64,000 bases of DNA, taken from contig NC_037092.1 in assembly GCF_002994745.2 (NCBI RefSeq), forward strand, positions 67,245,823-67,309,822. Direction: 5' to 3'. The notes beneath the pieces are model-generated. The model was not told the origin of the DNA. It did not search any database and saw nothing but the letters and a program-made list of their open reading frames with translations. A program made the translations under genes and the position numbers. Positions 24,159 through 35,344 of this stretch are shown piece by piece. How positions within the stretch are numbered: the first letter of the stretch is position 1; every line of letters starts with the position of its first letter. This stretch comes from Rosa chinensis (Eukaryota; Streptophyta; Magnoliopsida; Rosales; Rosaceae).

Positions 24159-24754
24159 TTAGGCTCCAAACTCCGCCTGTAGCTCTAAGTACTTCCCAAA
24201 ACCCGTCTTTCCTGCAATCTGCAACTCCACCACCATCTCTTCCTTAACACCGTTCATGCAATTTTCCCCAAAGAAAATAGAGCTTTTTTCCAAATTAACA
24301 CGCTGTCTAGAGCCCATCTTAAAAGTATTCAAGAGTTGCTTGACGTTCACTGCTTCAGTTCTATTAGCCTTACAAAATAATATGGAAACATCTGCAAATA
24401 ACAAGTGGGAAAGGCCCGAACTATGTCCAGAAAACTTGACACCATGTAGCAAACCAAATTCCTCATACCGCCGTACCAAAGAAATTAATCCTTCTACACA
24501 GAAAAGAAATAGAAATGGTGACATAGGATAACCTTGGTGCAAACCCCGTGAGGGGGTAAGGAAACCCGATGCCTCTCTGTTCACCATCACACTATAAGAT
24601 GCCGTAGTAACACATTCCATAATCCAATGACACCATCTATCGCCAAACCCCAATTGTTTCATTGCCCCACATAAAAAGGGTCATTCGACTCGATCATAAG
24701 CCTTTGCCATATCAAGCTTCAAGACCATATCACAATCCTCACCTTTCTTCCGTT
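24159..24754 (-). pseudogene. LINE-2 reverse transcriptase core
   Basis: LKLDMAKAYDRVE (about 24720-24680) is RT motif A, then a stop replaces the tryptophan. GFLTPSRGLHQGYPMSPFLF is motif B and LSHLLFADVSILFCKANRTE is motif C, with F-A-D-V in place of F-A-D-D, so the second catalytic aspartate is lost. The N-terminal RT and the endonuclease are absent, because CACTA-type terminal sequence begins at 24755. Confidence 0.87.
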
Positions 24755-24907
24755 GACTACAACAATGATAGTCATTTTCGAGGGTACCATTTGGTCAGAA
24801 AAGCCACTTTCCCTATTAGAAAAAGCTATTTCTGACTACTGGGTGCCGTCGGTGGTCCTCAGAAAAAATATCATCGGAAATAGTCTTTTTCCGACCAACC
24901 CTCGGAA

Positions 24908-24947
<40 letters not shown>

Positions 24948-25330
24948 CAACAACCAGAGGTGGTCGTAAATAATTTGTCGGTGGTCGGATATTATCACGC
25001 CTTAGAGGCGACAAATATTATTTCCGACAAAATATATTTGTTGGAAATAATTCGTTGCTTGTCAGAAAAAATTGGTTGGTATCCAATCCATTTATTTCCG
25101 AAGAATAGTAGTGGTCAGAAAAATCTATTTCCGATAAGAACATTTAATTCCAACGACTATTTGGCATCGAAAATGAATAAATTTCGAGGGTCATATTTTC
25201 CTCGAAAATTGATATTTTCTGTCGGAAAAATATAATAAAATATTTCCGAGAATAATATTGTGGTAAAAAAAAAGTAGTCGGAAATGTTTTTCCACAAGGT
25301 TTATTCGTTGAAATTTGTCAGCAAATTTTT
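24755..25330 (-). repeat. CACTA terminal and subterminal repeat region
   Basis: Many variants of tttccga(c) and gtcggaaa occur in both directions, for example at about 24842, 24895, 25020, 25105 and 25215. This is a typical TNPA-binding subterminal array of plant CACTA elements. The outer end gactacaacaatgatagtc resembles a CACTACAA terminus with its first base changed. An (AT)n run lies inside at 24916-24946. Confidence 0.65.
24916..24946. repeat. (TA)n microsatellite
   Basis: About 15 TA units follow an A-run within the CACTA subterminal region. Confidence 0.92.
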
Positions 25331-25539
25331 TTCCTCCCATTCAGTTTAATTGTCAGTTGACCTAACTGTAAGAGATAGATGAATCAAAATAATTTATTTA
25401 TTAAACATACAAGGAGACAATTAAATGTTCATAAAAAAAAATTGCATTAGAAGAAACATAGTTAATCATTCATACATGCTCAGATAAAGATAAATATTCA
25501 AAATCTGGTCTTTATAACGTAATCACTCTTAAACAAGGA

Positions 25540-26345
25540 AGCTAATAATATATGCAAATAAAAGTTCTCATTAAAGTTTGCATCATCTTCATAAGCAACA
25601 TCTTCAACACCATCTTCATCATGGTGTGCACTTGAATTTGTTGCAATATTGTCCTATTGTAAAAGAGAAACAAAGAAGTTAGCATGCAAAATAAGTAAAA
25701 GCTAAAACATGCAATAAATAGCATGGACAATAGCAACATATAAAAATATTTGAAAAATAAAAGTAGTACCACAGAATGTGAGTTTCTTGCTTTAGAATTG
25801 TCTAAGGTATTAGGCAGCAAACTTCGAACAATTTGAGTCAACTTGTCCAATTTATCTGTCAGAGATTCAACTTGGCCTTTCACTCTTTCATAATCTTCTT
25901 TTTGTTCCAAACATGTAGGCTTATTACAAGTTTGGTGAGGTGAACTGTAATCTTTTAGTTTGACCCCAGCACCTAAACCAAGTACATGACCGAGACTAAG
26001 CCCACCAATTACTTTCTGATATATCTCTCAATCATCAACTTCACCGAACACCTCTTCCACTCTATTCTTTTTTTTTTTTTTCAGTAAGATCATCCTTCAA
26101 ATAAAATTATACAAATTTAATCATATGTAAACCATCACAATATTATATGAATAGAAAAAATTTGACTTACGCTCCATAAATTTCCTCAGCCTTGTCACTT
26201 TTCCAATGTTCTTCTTTTCCGTTCTTTGCTTTACTTACATGGAACTTCCTCCAACACTCTATTGGGCTAGGTTCAACTCCATTCCGATCAAGCTATTAGA
26301 TTAAATAAATGAGTTTTAGATACAGTCATATATAGCATTCACTTC
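25540..26345 (-). pseudogene. CACTA TNPA-like protein (Transposase_24), C-terminal exons
   Basis: Three or four exons can be read. VEPSPIECWRKFHVSKAKNG (about 26290-26170) is the Transposase_24 core. GGLSLGHVLGLGAGVKLKDY with KEDYERVKGQVESLTDKLDK, a coiled-coil-like end, lies at about 26060-25775. A final acidic exon (SAHHDEDGVEDVAYEDDANF) lies at about 25655-25540, with splice-like borders (donor gt at about 25772, acceptor tag at about 25656). One stop (VDD*EIYQK) lies near 26025. In En/Spm this protein binds subterminal repeats. The upstream exons are at 39640-42560, beyond the LINE. Confidence 0.72.
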
Positions 26346-26412
26346 TAATCTATATAAAAGTAATAGACTTTCTATTTTTATTGCGGAAGACTGAATCATG
26401 ACTCTAACAGAT

Positions 26413-27374
26413 ATGATCTGCACTAGGCTGGCATCATTACTGAGAAACAATTTGATGAACTACTCTGCGCTGAAAAAAAAAAAGGACTGGTGGCTGAGGG
26501 AAAAGGAGATCAGGGAGAGGGCTGCGGCGAAGGAGCGGTTGGTAAATGAAGGTAGGAGGTATGGTTTGTTTGGAGAGGAGGGTGGGGGATGGTGCATGCG
26601 TGCACTGGAGTTTCCATTGTCTGGTATGGTAAGGGATCGGCAGGAGATGGAAGGGGGGGGGGGGGGGCGGGGAGAACAATGACGATGGGAGCTGTGAAAT
26701 GGATGTTGATGGCTCTCAGTCATGGATGGAGGAGGAGGGCCGCCCCGGCCGAAACGGCGGAGGTTACAAACGGTGACAACAGAGGAGTCTGATCTGGGAA
26801 TGATTAATTTACGGGATGTGGAAATAAAATGCGCAACTGATTTTTCGCAAGCATTAATGGTGATTGAGCCAGAATCTGGGAAGGATAATGAAACTTCAAC
26901 AGAAACTGTGGAGAAACCTAATGAGGTTACTACTCTGTTGGTCGTAATGTCAGTTTCCCGCCCAAAATGGGATTGATTATGAAGTCAATGTCGCCAGCCA
27001 AGAATGCAGCTATTACACGACTGGGGCTTGGGACATTTGTTTTGGGGTCGGCGGGTTCAGGGGAGTTTGGGCCTACGGAGTCGACCCAAGTTGTGGGGGC
27101 TAAGAAAAAAAGGTAAAGGAATAACAACTGGTAAAAAAGGGAGTATTAGTGGTAGTGGGACTAGTGGGCTGGGAGACGTTAGTTGTGGAAAAGGGGGCCT
27201 CTAACAGGCTGGGCAGCCCCAGAGTCCCAAGAGCCTGTTTTGAAGAAGGGTGGAAGCAAGAAGAAGGGGCTGAGTGTTGCGTCCAAAGGTCCGAAGATTG
27301 TTGGTGTGAGCGATGGATGTGCTCCTAAACGTTCATCTGTGATGGGTCCAGAATCGACCCATCACGAATCATGA
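26413..27374 (+). pseudogene. LINE-1 ORF1-like region
   Basis: Several overlapping frames with no strong domain: a charged stretch (KDWWLREKEIRERAAAKERL), a G-run of about 14 bases near 26656, and RRRLQTVTTEESDLGMINLR. A basic, Gly/Lys-rich tail leads into the endonuclease start. Position and composition fit the nucleic-acid-binding ORF1 of plant L1 elements, but no CCHC knuckle is seen. Frames are broken several times. Confidence 0.5.
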
Positions 27375-28110
27375 ATGTTTTAAGTTGGAACTGCCAAGGG
27401 ATCGGGAACCCTTGGACAGTGACAGGACTTAAAGGGATTATCTCCCTCACTCATTCCGACTTAATTTTTCTTAGTGAGACAAGGTGTACGGCAGCTGAGA
27501 TAGCAGATATTCATGTGCAAGTAGGGTGGAGGCATGCACTAGCGGTGGATTGTAAATTCGTTAAAAAGAAGAAAGGGAAAGGGTATAGTAGGGCGGGAGG
27601 CCTCTATCTTTTATGGAAGGATGATACGAAATTGGAGTTATAATTGTTTTCGGATTGCCATATTGATGTGGTAGTTGGGGATGGTGGCGACCCAAAAAGG
27701 TGGCGGTTTACGGGTTTGTATGGGCAACCTAAGGTGGAAAATCGTTACAAGATGTGGTTATTGTTGATACAGCTGAGCCTACTTGGGAATTTTCCTTGGG
27801 TGGTAGGTGGAGATTATAATGAAATTTCTTCTGTTGCTGATAAGGTGGGTGGTGCTCTGCGTCGAACTAGGTAGATGGAGGGGTTGCAGGAGGCGTTGGC
27901 TTTTTGTGAATTTGGGGAGTTCAAATTTTTTGGACCACATTTTACCTAGAGGGGAAAGAGAGGTGGGGAAGAAGTAAAAATTAGGTTGGATAAGTTCATG
28001 GGCAAGGATAGTTGGAAAAATATGTTTCCGGCGTCGGTGGTGTGTCATCTGAATCCGTATAAGTCGGATCATGTGCCAATTCTGCTCAAGGTAAGGGAGT
28101 AAGTAAGCCG
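27371..28110 (+). pseudogene. LINE-1 endonuclease
   Basis: MNVLSWNCQGIGNPWTVTGL is the start of the L1 AP-endonuclease-like domain, with its catalytic-type N. ETRCTAAEI gives the E motif and VVGGDYNEISSV the G-D-x-N motif. KIRLDKFMG and KSDHVPILLK give L-D-R-like and S-D-H motifs. Stops at about 27641, 27872 and 27945 break the frame. The active form would nick target DNA to prime reverse transcription. Confidence 0.88.
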
Positions 28111-28258
28111 AAAAAAGAAAAGGAGGAGAAAACATTTTAAGTTTGAAAAGTTTTGGTTAAAGGAGGAAATGTGTAGGGCAATTGTGGAGAAGGGTTGGTT
28201 TAGTGTATCGACTATTGATCCTTTCCATAATTTGTGAAGCAAAATACAGAATATAAGG

Positions 28259-28533
28259 GTGGAGCTTGAAACGTGGAGTGCGGCACATTTTGGCAGTTTG
28301 ACGAGAGAGATTGAGAAGACTCGAGCGCAGCTGGCTGTTTTCTTTGATAACACTTCTTCTGCACCACCTGAGGAAGAAAGATTGACCCTTGAGTCAAGAT
28401 TGAATGATTTACTTAGTAGGGAAGAATGTTTTTGGAAGCAAAGAGCCAAAGACTTTTGGTCATCAGATGGAGATATGAACACCCATTTTTTTCATCAGAG
28501 GTCTAGCAATAGGAGAAAGAAAAATTTGATTAC
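28259..28533 (+). pseudogene. LINE-1 region between endonuclease and RT
   Basis: ELETWSAAHFGSLTREIEKT and LSREECFWKQRAKDFWSSDG with NTHFFHQRSSNRRKKN form the well-conserved linker before the RT fingers. The frame stops at the copia insertion and resumes at 35345 when one copy of attac is counted (N-L-I-T then G-L-F-N-D). Confidence 0.88.
28529..28533. repeat. Target-site duplication of the copia element, left
   Basis: The sequence attac is repeated at 35340-35344. Keeping one copy restores the LINE frame, which confirms both ends of the copia element. Confidence 0.93.
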
Positions 28534-28737
28534 TGTTTTAAATGATGATGATTATTCATGCAATAGGTATTGCTTAATGTATGCGATTGACAGACTCGTA
28601 ATGTATGCGATTGACATACTTGTAATGTGCGATTGATTAGTATAGCTATTATGTATTGCCTTTTGTATACATGATGTAACCCTATATAAACCTCATGGTG
28701 AGATGAATACAATACAATTATCCAATTCTCTACAACA
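28534..28737 (+). repeat. 5' LTR of the copia element
   Basis: 204 bases, TG...CA, with ccctatataaacc (about 28679-28691) as a likely TATA element. It contains a local direct repeat of gtatgcgattgaca. Confidence 0.93.
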
Positions 28738-29509
28738 CGTTATCAGCAAGATACTCTAACCCAAGCCCTAGCCAGAAAAAAAACTCTAACACCCGAAATT
28801 TCTTTCACCAAAAACTGCCACAAGCTGCTAGCCCTTGCTAGCCATACCGTACGTTGCTCCTGCATCCCTTGAGCACTCGTGTGCCTCCTACTTTCCCTGC
28901 AGCATCGTCACACGTCTGCTGCCCCTGCAGCACAGCAGCACGCTCATTCCTGTGCAGATCAGCCTGTTTGCACTCCCAAAACGTCTTGATCGAGACCTCA
29001 GATAAAAATATTTCCTTCATAAAAGTTGTTCGTCTCTGCCTCTTCTATCTAACTTCCAAATTTCAGCCATATTGGAGTCGTTTTGAGATCTGTACACCAT
29101 TCAAAGTAGGAGCTGTTCAGAAGCGAATCTGCTCCGAATTTCAACAAGTAAGTTTTAAAGATTAAAGTTCTTGCTTTCTTGTCTTTTAAATTCCTTTATT
29201 TTCTACAGGATTTTCAATATACAAACATGGGTTCGATTATTTAATAAAGGGAATTGTGGGGATTCACGCTTAACGAACTAAGAGTGTTCGTATGAACTAA
29301 GAGTGTTCATAATGCTCGGACTAAGAGCGTCTGTAAGCATCAAATTGTGACCATATTAAAACATTATTGTTTGGTCTAATCCAAAAGAGATTCTTGGAAA
29401 TTGTTTTCTTGGTAGCATAGCTCCGAAACTATTCTTGGAAATCTTATTATTTTAGTTTTCGTAGAAGTTTAGCTCCGAAACTAATGTATCTTCTCTTCTT
29501 ATTTTCAGG
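28738..29509 (+). other. Copia leader with primer-binding site
   Basis: It begins cgttatcagcaag directly after the LTR, the same primer-type word as in the other copia relic at 5472-5484. The rest is non-coding 5' untranslated leader. Three repeats of an aactaagagtgttcgta-like word lie at about 29276-29335. Confidence 0.7.
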
Positions 29510-30626
29510 ATGTCAAATGAACCTAGACTCGACTTTCCCATGCTTAACTCAACAGGCTCGGATTACCATAGTTGGGTAACCGATGTTGAGAACCACCTCA
29601 CTTCAAAGGGAATATTAGCCATAATCCAGGCACCTAACCCAGATCGTGTGTTTGTGCGAACACCCACAAAGCATGCTCACGCAGTTATCTTGCTGCGACT
29701 CCATATGGACAAGGCATTCAGATTGGAGTATATGTCGATCAAGGATGCAAGAGAGCTATGGGTAGCACTAGAAGAGCACTTTGGCAATGCCCAAGATTCC
29801 CTCCTCCCTAACTTGAAGGTTCAATGGAATAATCTGCGCTTTGTTGATTTCAAGTCTGTTGCTGAATATAATTCAGAAACTGTTTGCCTACAGTCCATGT
29901 TGAGGTTTTGTGGACAACCTATCACAGAGCAAGAGCTAATTGAGAAAACTCTCTCCACCTTCCCCGTTTCAGCCATTGTGGTATCAAAGCAATACTGCAT
30001 TGAAGCCAATGTTGGACGGATCACGAGGTTTCATCAGCTTATCAATCTCATATCTGTAACTGAGAAACATGATAATATACTCTTGAGGAATTATAATTCA
30101 AGACCCATTGGAACTAAAAGCGTTCATGAGGCAAATTATAATGCACCCAAAAGAGGGCGCAAGGAGCGGAACCCTAAGAATAAGGGATATGAGGAACGTA
30201 TGGGTCCATATAATCGCCCTAACAAGGAAGGAAACTGTAGGTTTGGTGCGGATACACGTGGTGGCACGTGGGAGAGGTGGTCATGGTATCTCTGGTCGTG
30301 GCGGTGGCGCCATGGCTTGTGGTGGAGGCGCCATGGGTCATGGTGGTGGCACCAACCCTCCTAGGGAATGCCCACAACGTGCACCTCAGTTAAAAGGAGG
30401 CAACCACAATGACATGTGTCATCGATGTGGATCAAGTGAGCATTGGTTCAAGTAATGCAAGGCAAGCGAGCAACTAGCTTCAAGATACAGGGCATACAGG
30501 GACCTGAGGGAGCAATAAGTGTACCTTGCAGAAGAAGAAGAAGAAAATGGTGGAGACATCCATCTCACCATAAAGGACTTCAAAGCTGATGATGAAGTGC
30601 ACAAGGATACCGCAGACTTTGATTAG
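29510..30626 (+). pseudogene. Copia gag
   Basis: The start at 29510 follows a splice-like ttttcag. The N-terminus reads LDFPMLNSTGSDYHSWVTDV, the capsid part LWVALEEHFGNAQDSLLPNL and LIEKTLSTFPVSAIVVSKQY, then comes a basic tail. A frameshift in a Gly-rich stretch near 30250 moves the frame to one reading CHRCGSSEHWFK, a zinc knuckle whose last cysteine follows a stop codon at 30454. An acidic C-terminus (LAEEEEENGGD ... TADFD) ends at about 30626. The protein forms the particle shell and binds element RNA. Confidence 0.9.
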
Positions 30627-30956
30627 ATTAGTCCTTTTATTTTCCAAGAATTTTTGTAATGGTAATATACCTTAGTCAATAAATGACAATTATATTAAAC
30701 TCTTTCTTATGTGCATTGAGATTAATGGTACTTAAGAGAGCCTCGCTCCACCAACATCTCTCTCTATTTTCTTGTCATATTTGATTGGAGTTACCATACG
30801 GATAGAGTGACTACAATGTGTCTTAGTTTGATTTTATTTTGGATTAGACTTTTTGGGACCTTTGATGTAATCATTGGCTATCTTTATTAATAAAGTATCA
30901 TATCATTATTCAATGTCATGGACATGTTTTAAATCCGAACTTTATTATTTTTCAGT
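30627..30956 (+). other. Non-coding spacer between copia gag and pol
   Basis: About 330 AT-rich bases with two aataaa-like words (tcaataaatgac near 30678 and ttaataaagt near 30889) and a good 3' splice site (ttatttttcag) at 30945-30955, just before pol. No protein motif is present. The layout suggests gag and pol are expressed from different RNA forms. This is an inference. Confidence 0.6.
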
Positions 30957-33128
30957 ATGTTTCCCGGAGAGTTGGAATGCCTTGTTGATAGTGGCACCAC
31001 ACATACTATATTGCGACATATACAACTATTTCTATGGATGATGCCTAGTCGATCTTCTGTGACTACGATGGTTGGACCATCACAATTGATTCATGGTCGA
31101 GGACCAGCTGAATTTATGTTGCCAAATGGCACAAGTATTAATGTCACCGAAACTCTATATGCTCCTAGGGCTGGAAGGACCCTATTGAGTTTTAAAGATA
31201 TAAGAGCCAATGGTTTTCATGTGGAAACACATTGTGAGAATGGACAAAGTTCATTTGCATCACCTCTAATGACTACGGATATAAATGAGTATTAGAGAAA
31301 CTTATGTGTCGATCTAGTGGGTTGTATGCAACCACTATTCGAATTATTGAATCCAACCATGTCATGAGAGATGACTTATGGGATTCTGACACATATAGGC
31401 TTTGGCATGACCATTTGGGACATCCAGGTCGTGATATGATGATCCGTATATTAAAGACTTCACACGGACATCCATTTTTCAAAACTAAAAGAAGTCAGAA
31501 CCAAAATTCGATCCAAGGTAGGGCTGGCGCCGCCTACCCCTTGCGGCCCAAAAGTGGTATTGACACCACCAATACCTCCTTGGTTCCTTTTTCTACTTCT
31601 AAAGTGAATTGTGACTTCGTGGCTCAACCAGATACTTCCCTGGTTACTTCTAAAGCCTATCTTTCATTTTGCAAAGCCTGCTCTTTAGCAAAATTAGGAT
31701 AGAGACCATCCTATGCAAAGGACAATAAAGAAAATATTCCATTCTTACAAAGAATCCAATGTGATATTTATGGACCTATTCAACCAACTTGCAGACCATT
31801 TAGATATTTTATGGTGTTGGTTGATACATCGACAAGATGGTCACATGTCATGCTATTGTCCACAAGAAATACTGCATTTGCTAAACTCCTAGCACAAATC
31901 AATAAATTAAGGGCTCACCACCCTGATCATCCCATTAAGTCAATTCGTCTTGACAATGCTGGAGAGTTTACATCAAAAATGTTTGATGACTATTGCATGT
32001 CCATTGGGATTGAGGTTGAACACTATGTTCCTCATGTTCACACCCAAAATGGTGTCGCATATCTTCCATTAAAAGACTTCAAATGGCCGTTAGAGCATTG
32101 GTTATGCGCACCAATCTCCCTATTTCTGCTTGGGGCTATGCAATATTGCATGCAACTGTGCTCATTCGTCTGAGACCTACTGCCACTCAACCCTTTTCTG
32201 CTTCCCAAATGGTTACTGGATATGAGCCTGATATCTCACACTTACGCATATTTGGGTGTACAGTTTATGTGCCAATTGTGCCGCCACAACGCACTAAAAT
32301 GGGTCATCAAAGACGATTAGGCATTTATGTTAGATATGACTCTCCAACCATTATCCGCTACTTAGAACCCTTGACAGGCGATCTATTTACAGTTAGATTT
32401 GCTGATTGTCACTTTGATGAGACAGTCTTCCCGTTGTTAGGGGAGATAGAAACAATAATGTTCAACAGGAACGACAAGAATTGTCGTGGTCTGTCCCCAC
32501 TTTATCTCATCTTGATCCCCGAATCGCACAGTCCGCAATTGAAGTGCGGAGAATTCTCGATCTTCAGAACGTAGCAGACTCTATGCCTGATGCGTTTTCT
32601 GATATCGCTAAAGTGACAAGATCAAATATACCTGCTGCAAACATGCCTGCAAGGATTGATCTCCCTAAAAATCATGGACATGGCGCCACCCCTAGGGGTA
32701 TTGGGCATGGCGCCTCCACCACTAATAGTGATGGCAATGTGGCTCAGGCCGGGCTCCCAGTAAGGAAACGTGAGAGACCTAAAGGTTCGATGGATTCTCG
32801 CCCGAGAAAGAAAGCGAGTTTGGCACAAAAAGATCCATTAATTATCGACATAAATAACCCGTCTCATGAAGATATTCCGGATTATGGTTATGTCCAAGAG
32901 ACATCATTGGGGGACGCTCCAATGTTAGAACCAATTCCATGGAATAGGGAGATCTCCATGAACTACACTAGTGTACATGAGACGTTGAATAGAGATTCTA
33001 TTACCCTTGATGATGTGTTTTCATATTCTATTGCTCAAGGAATTGTAGAACACGATGATATCGAACCTTGCTCCGTTGAGGAATGTCAACGAAGAGCAGA
33101 CTGGCCTAAATGGAAAGATACGATCTAG
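30957..33128 (+). pseudogene. Copia pol: protease and integrase
   Basis: LECLVDSGTTHTILR carries the protease D-S-G. LWHDHLGHPGRDMMIRILK and FCKACSLAKLG give the integrase HHCC zinc region, separated by an unusual insert around 31500-31660. FRYFMVLVDTSTRWSHVML, SIRLDNAGEFTSKMFDDYC and the following residues carry the D and D-N-A-G-E-F motifs. A frameshift near 32070 precedes AWGYAILHATVLIRLRP and HLRIFGCTVYVPI. A long, poorly conserved linker (32481-33128) leads to RT. Stops at about 31293 and 31700 interrupt the frame. Confidence 0.9.
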
Positions 33129-34136
33129 GTTGAATTGGATTCACTAACAAAGAGACAGGTATTTGGGCCTATAACGCTAACACCTCCAAGTATAAAGCCT
33201 GTTGGCCATAAATGGGTCTTTGTTAGAAAGCTTAATGAGACAAATGAGGTTGTTAGATACAAAACCTGCCTTGTGGCGCAAGGTTTCTCACAACGCCCTG
33301 GAATCGACTACAAGGAGACATATTCTCCCGTAATGGACGTTACAACGTTCCGCTACCTTGTCAGTTTGGTAGTTTCTGAAAAACTTGACATGTAGCTTAT
33401 GGATGTGGTTACAGCATATCTCTATGGGGATCTAGATTCAAAGATATATATATATATATATATATATATGAAGGTTCAAGATGGACTTCAATTACCCAAG
33501 TCAAGTGGCTCTAAACCACGGAGCGTGTTTTCAATAAGATTGAGACGCTCACTATATGGATTGAAACAATCCGGACGGATGTGGTATAACCGTCTAAGTG
33601 ACTACTTGATTGAGAAGGGATATGTCAACAATGAAATATGTCCATGCGTGTTTATAAAGAGGACAAGTTCCGGATTTGCAATTGTAGCAGTTTATGTCGA
33701 TGACATGAACGTAATTGAAACTCTAGATGAGTTAAAGGAAACTGTTAAGTACTTGAAATTCGAATTTGAGATGAAAGATCTTGGGAAAACACGGTTTTTC
33801 CTCGGACTAGAACTCGAGCACCATAGTGATGGGATTATGATCCATCAGTCAGCATATACTCAAAAATTATTAAGGCGCTTTAATGAAGATAAAGCAAAGC
33901 CTGTGAGTACTCCTATGATTGGTCGTAGTCTTGAGCCCGAAAAAGATCATTTTCGTCCAAGGGATGAGGAAGAAGACTTATTAGAGGTTGAAGTGCCCTA
34001 TCTAAGTGCAATAGGCGCATTATTGTACTTAGCTCAATGCACAAAACTGAACATCTCATTCGCAGTGAACTTGTTAGCTCGACACAGTTCTGTGCCAACA
34101 CGCCGCCATTGGATTGGTATAAAGACAATCCTTTGA
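33129..34136 (+). pseudogene. Copia pol: reverse transcriptase
   Basis: GHKWVFVRKLNETNEVVRYK, LVAQGFSQRPGIDYKETYSP, RSLYGLKQSGRMWYNRL and the active site VAVYVDDMNVIETLDELKET are all present, then FFLGLELEHHSDGIMIHQSA. One stop (TAG at 33393) breaks the first third. An (AT)n run at 33444-33469 inserts extra Ile-Tyr pairs before MKVQDGLQLP without losing the frame. The frame is lost near 34137. Confidence 0.92.
33444..33469. repeat. (AT)n microsatellite inside the copia RT frame
   Basis: Thirteen AT units encode alternating Ile and Tyr between DLDSK and MKVQDG. Related elements normally have one such pair here. Confidence 0.88.
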
Positions 34137-34777
34137 TACTTGTGAGGTACGATTGATATGGGCTTGTTCTATCCCTACAGAGAGAAAAGAAATAATGGAA
34201 GTGTGGGATCAGACTCCACAAGGCAAAACGCCACTTCCGTGCTCCTCCTCCCTTCCATCAAAATGACAACGATGTCTTTATGGGTTTTGCTGATGCAGGG
34301 TATCTCTCTGACCCTCACAAAGGTCGCTCCCAAACGTATTATGTCTTTACCATGGGAAACACTGCGATATCTTGGAGGTCTACAAAGCAGACCCTTGTTG
34401 CTACTTCCTTAAATCATGCAGAAATTATCGCTCTACATGAAGCCATGCGAGAATGCATAGAGCTAAGGTCTGTAGTTAGACACATTCGAGGAACTTGTGG
34501 TTTGAAGTCTACCACAGATGAACCTACATGCATTTATGAAGATAATGCAGCTTGTATTGAGCAAATGAAGTTAGGTTTCATCAAGGACGACAACACCAAA
34601 CATATATCGCCTAAGTTCTTTTACAATAAGCAACAACAAACACTTCTAAATATTGAAGTGAATCAAATCCGTTCAGAAGATAATGTCGCGGACTTGTTTA
34701 CCAAGTCGTTACCTAAATCCACCTTCGAGAAACATGTGAAGAGCATCGGATTAAGAAAGTTATCCGAACTCCCATAA
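34137..34777 (+). pseudogene. Copia pol: RNase H
   Basis: After a frameshift the frame from 34280 reads FADAGYLSDPHKGRSQTYYV, ISWRSTKQTLVATSLNHAEI, YEDNAACIEQMKLG and KHISPKFFYNKQQQ, ending DNVADLFTKSLPKSTFEKHV, the conserved end of copia pol. It removes RNA from the RNA-DNA hybrid. The stop at 34777 is followed by two gggggag purine-rich stretches before the 3' LTR region. Confidence 0.92.
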
Positions 34778-35135
34778 TTGTAGAAATCAGGGGGAGACCT
34801 TGACATCAGGGGGAGGTATGATGTCTACATGTTCGATCTCGAAGAGTGAATGACGTGTTGTGCTCTTTTTTGCCATTCGACCAGGGTTATTTTTGTCCTA
34901 CAGGGTTTTTGTTACCTGGCAAGGTTTTTAGTGAGGCAATGATCAAAACGTCATCACCGAGTTTGAGCAACACAAGGGGGAGTGTGGAAGGATGTCGAAT
35001 ACTCCACATTCACTCGCATTGTGCTCTTTTTCTCCTTCGACCAATGTTCTTTTCCTACAAGGTTTTTGACGAGGCAACTTAGAAGCGCATAGCAGAGGCA
35101 ACACTATTCACATGGAATATCCAAGGGGGATCGAG

Positions 35136-35339
35136 TGTTGTAAATGATAATGACTATTCATGCAATAGGTATTGCTTAATGTATGCGATTGACAGACTCG
35201 CAATGTATGCGATTGACATACTTGTAATGTGCGATTGATTAGTATAGCTATTATGTATTGCCTTTTGTATACATGATGTAACCCAATATAAACTTCATGG
35301 TGAGATGAATACAATACAATTATCCAATTCTCTACAATA
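35136..35339 (+). repeat. 3' LTR of the copia element
   Basis: 204 bases, seven differences from the 5' LTR, including CA to TA at the last two bases. Preceded by the purine tract aagggggatcgag. The target copy attac follows at 35340-35344. Confidence 0.93.
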
Positions 35340-35344
35340 ATTAC

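Larger units (their letters stand above)
28534..35339 (+). mobile_element. Ty1/copia LTR retrotransposon, 6.8 kb, full length but decayed
   Basis: The two 204-bp LTRs (28534-28737 and 35136-35339) differ at 7 positions. The primer-type word cgttatcagcaag follows the 5' LTR, and a purine tract (ccaagggggatcgag) precedes the 3' LTR. Gene order gag, protease, integrase, RT, RNase H defines copia. The leader is long (28738-29509). Stops and frameshifts disrupt gag and pol. At a generic plant rate of 0.7-1.3e-8 per site per year, 3.4% LTR difference would mean roughly 1.3-2.5 million years. This is an inference from a hand count. Confidence 0.95.

Noticed and set aside
31304..34777. The copia pol as an expressed gene
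   Set aside because: At least three stops and several frameshifts interrupt it, so it is annotated as pseudogene pieces.
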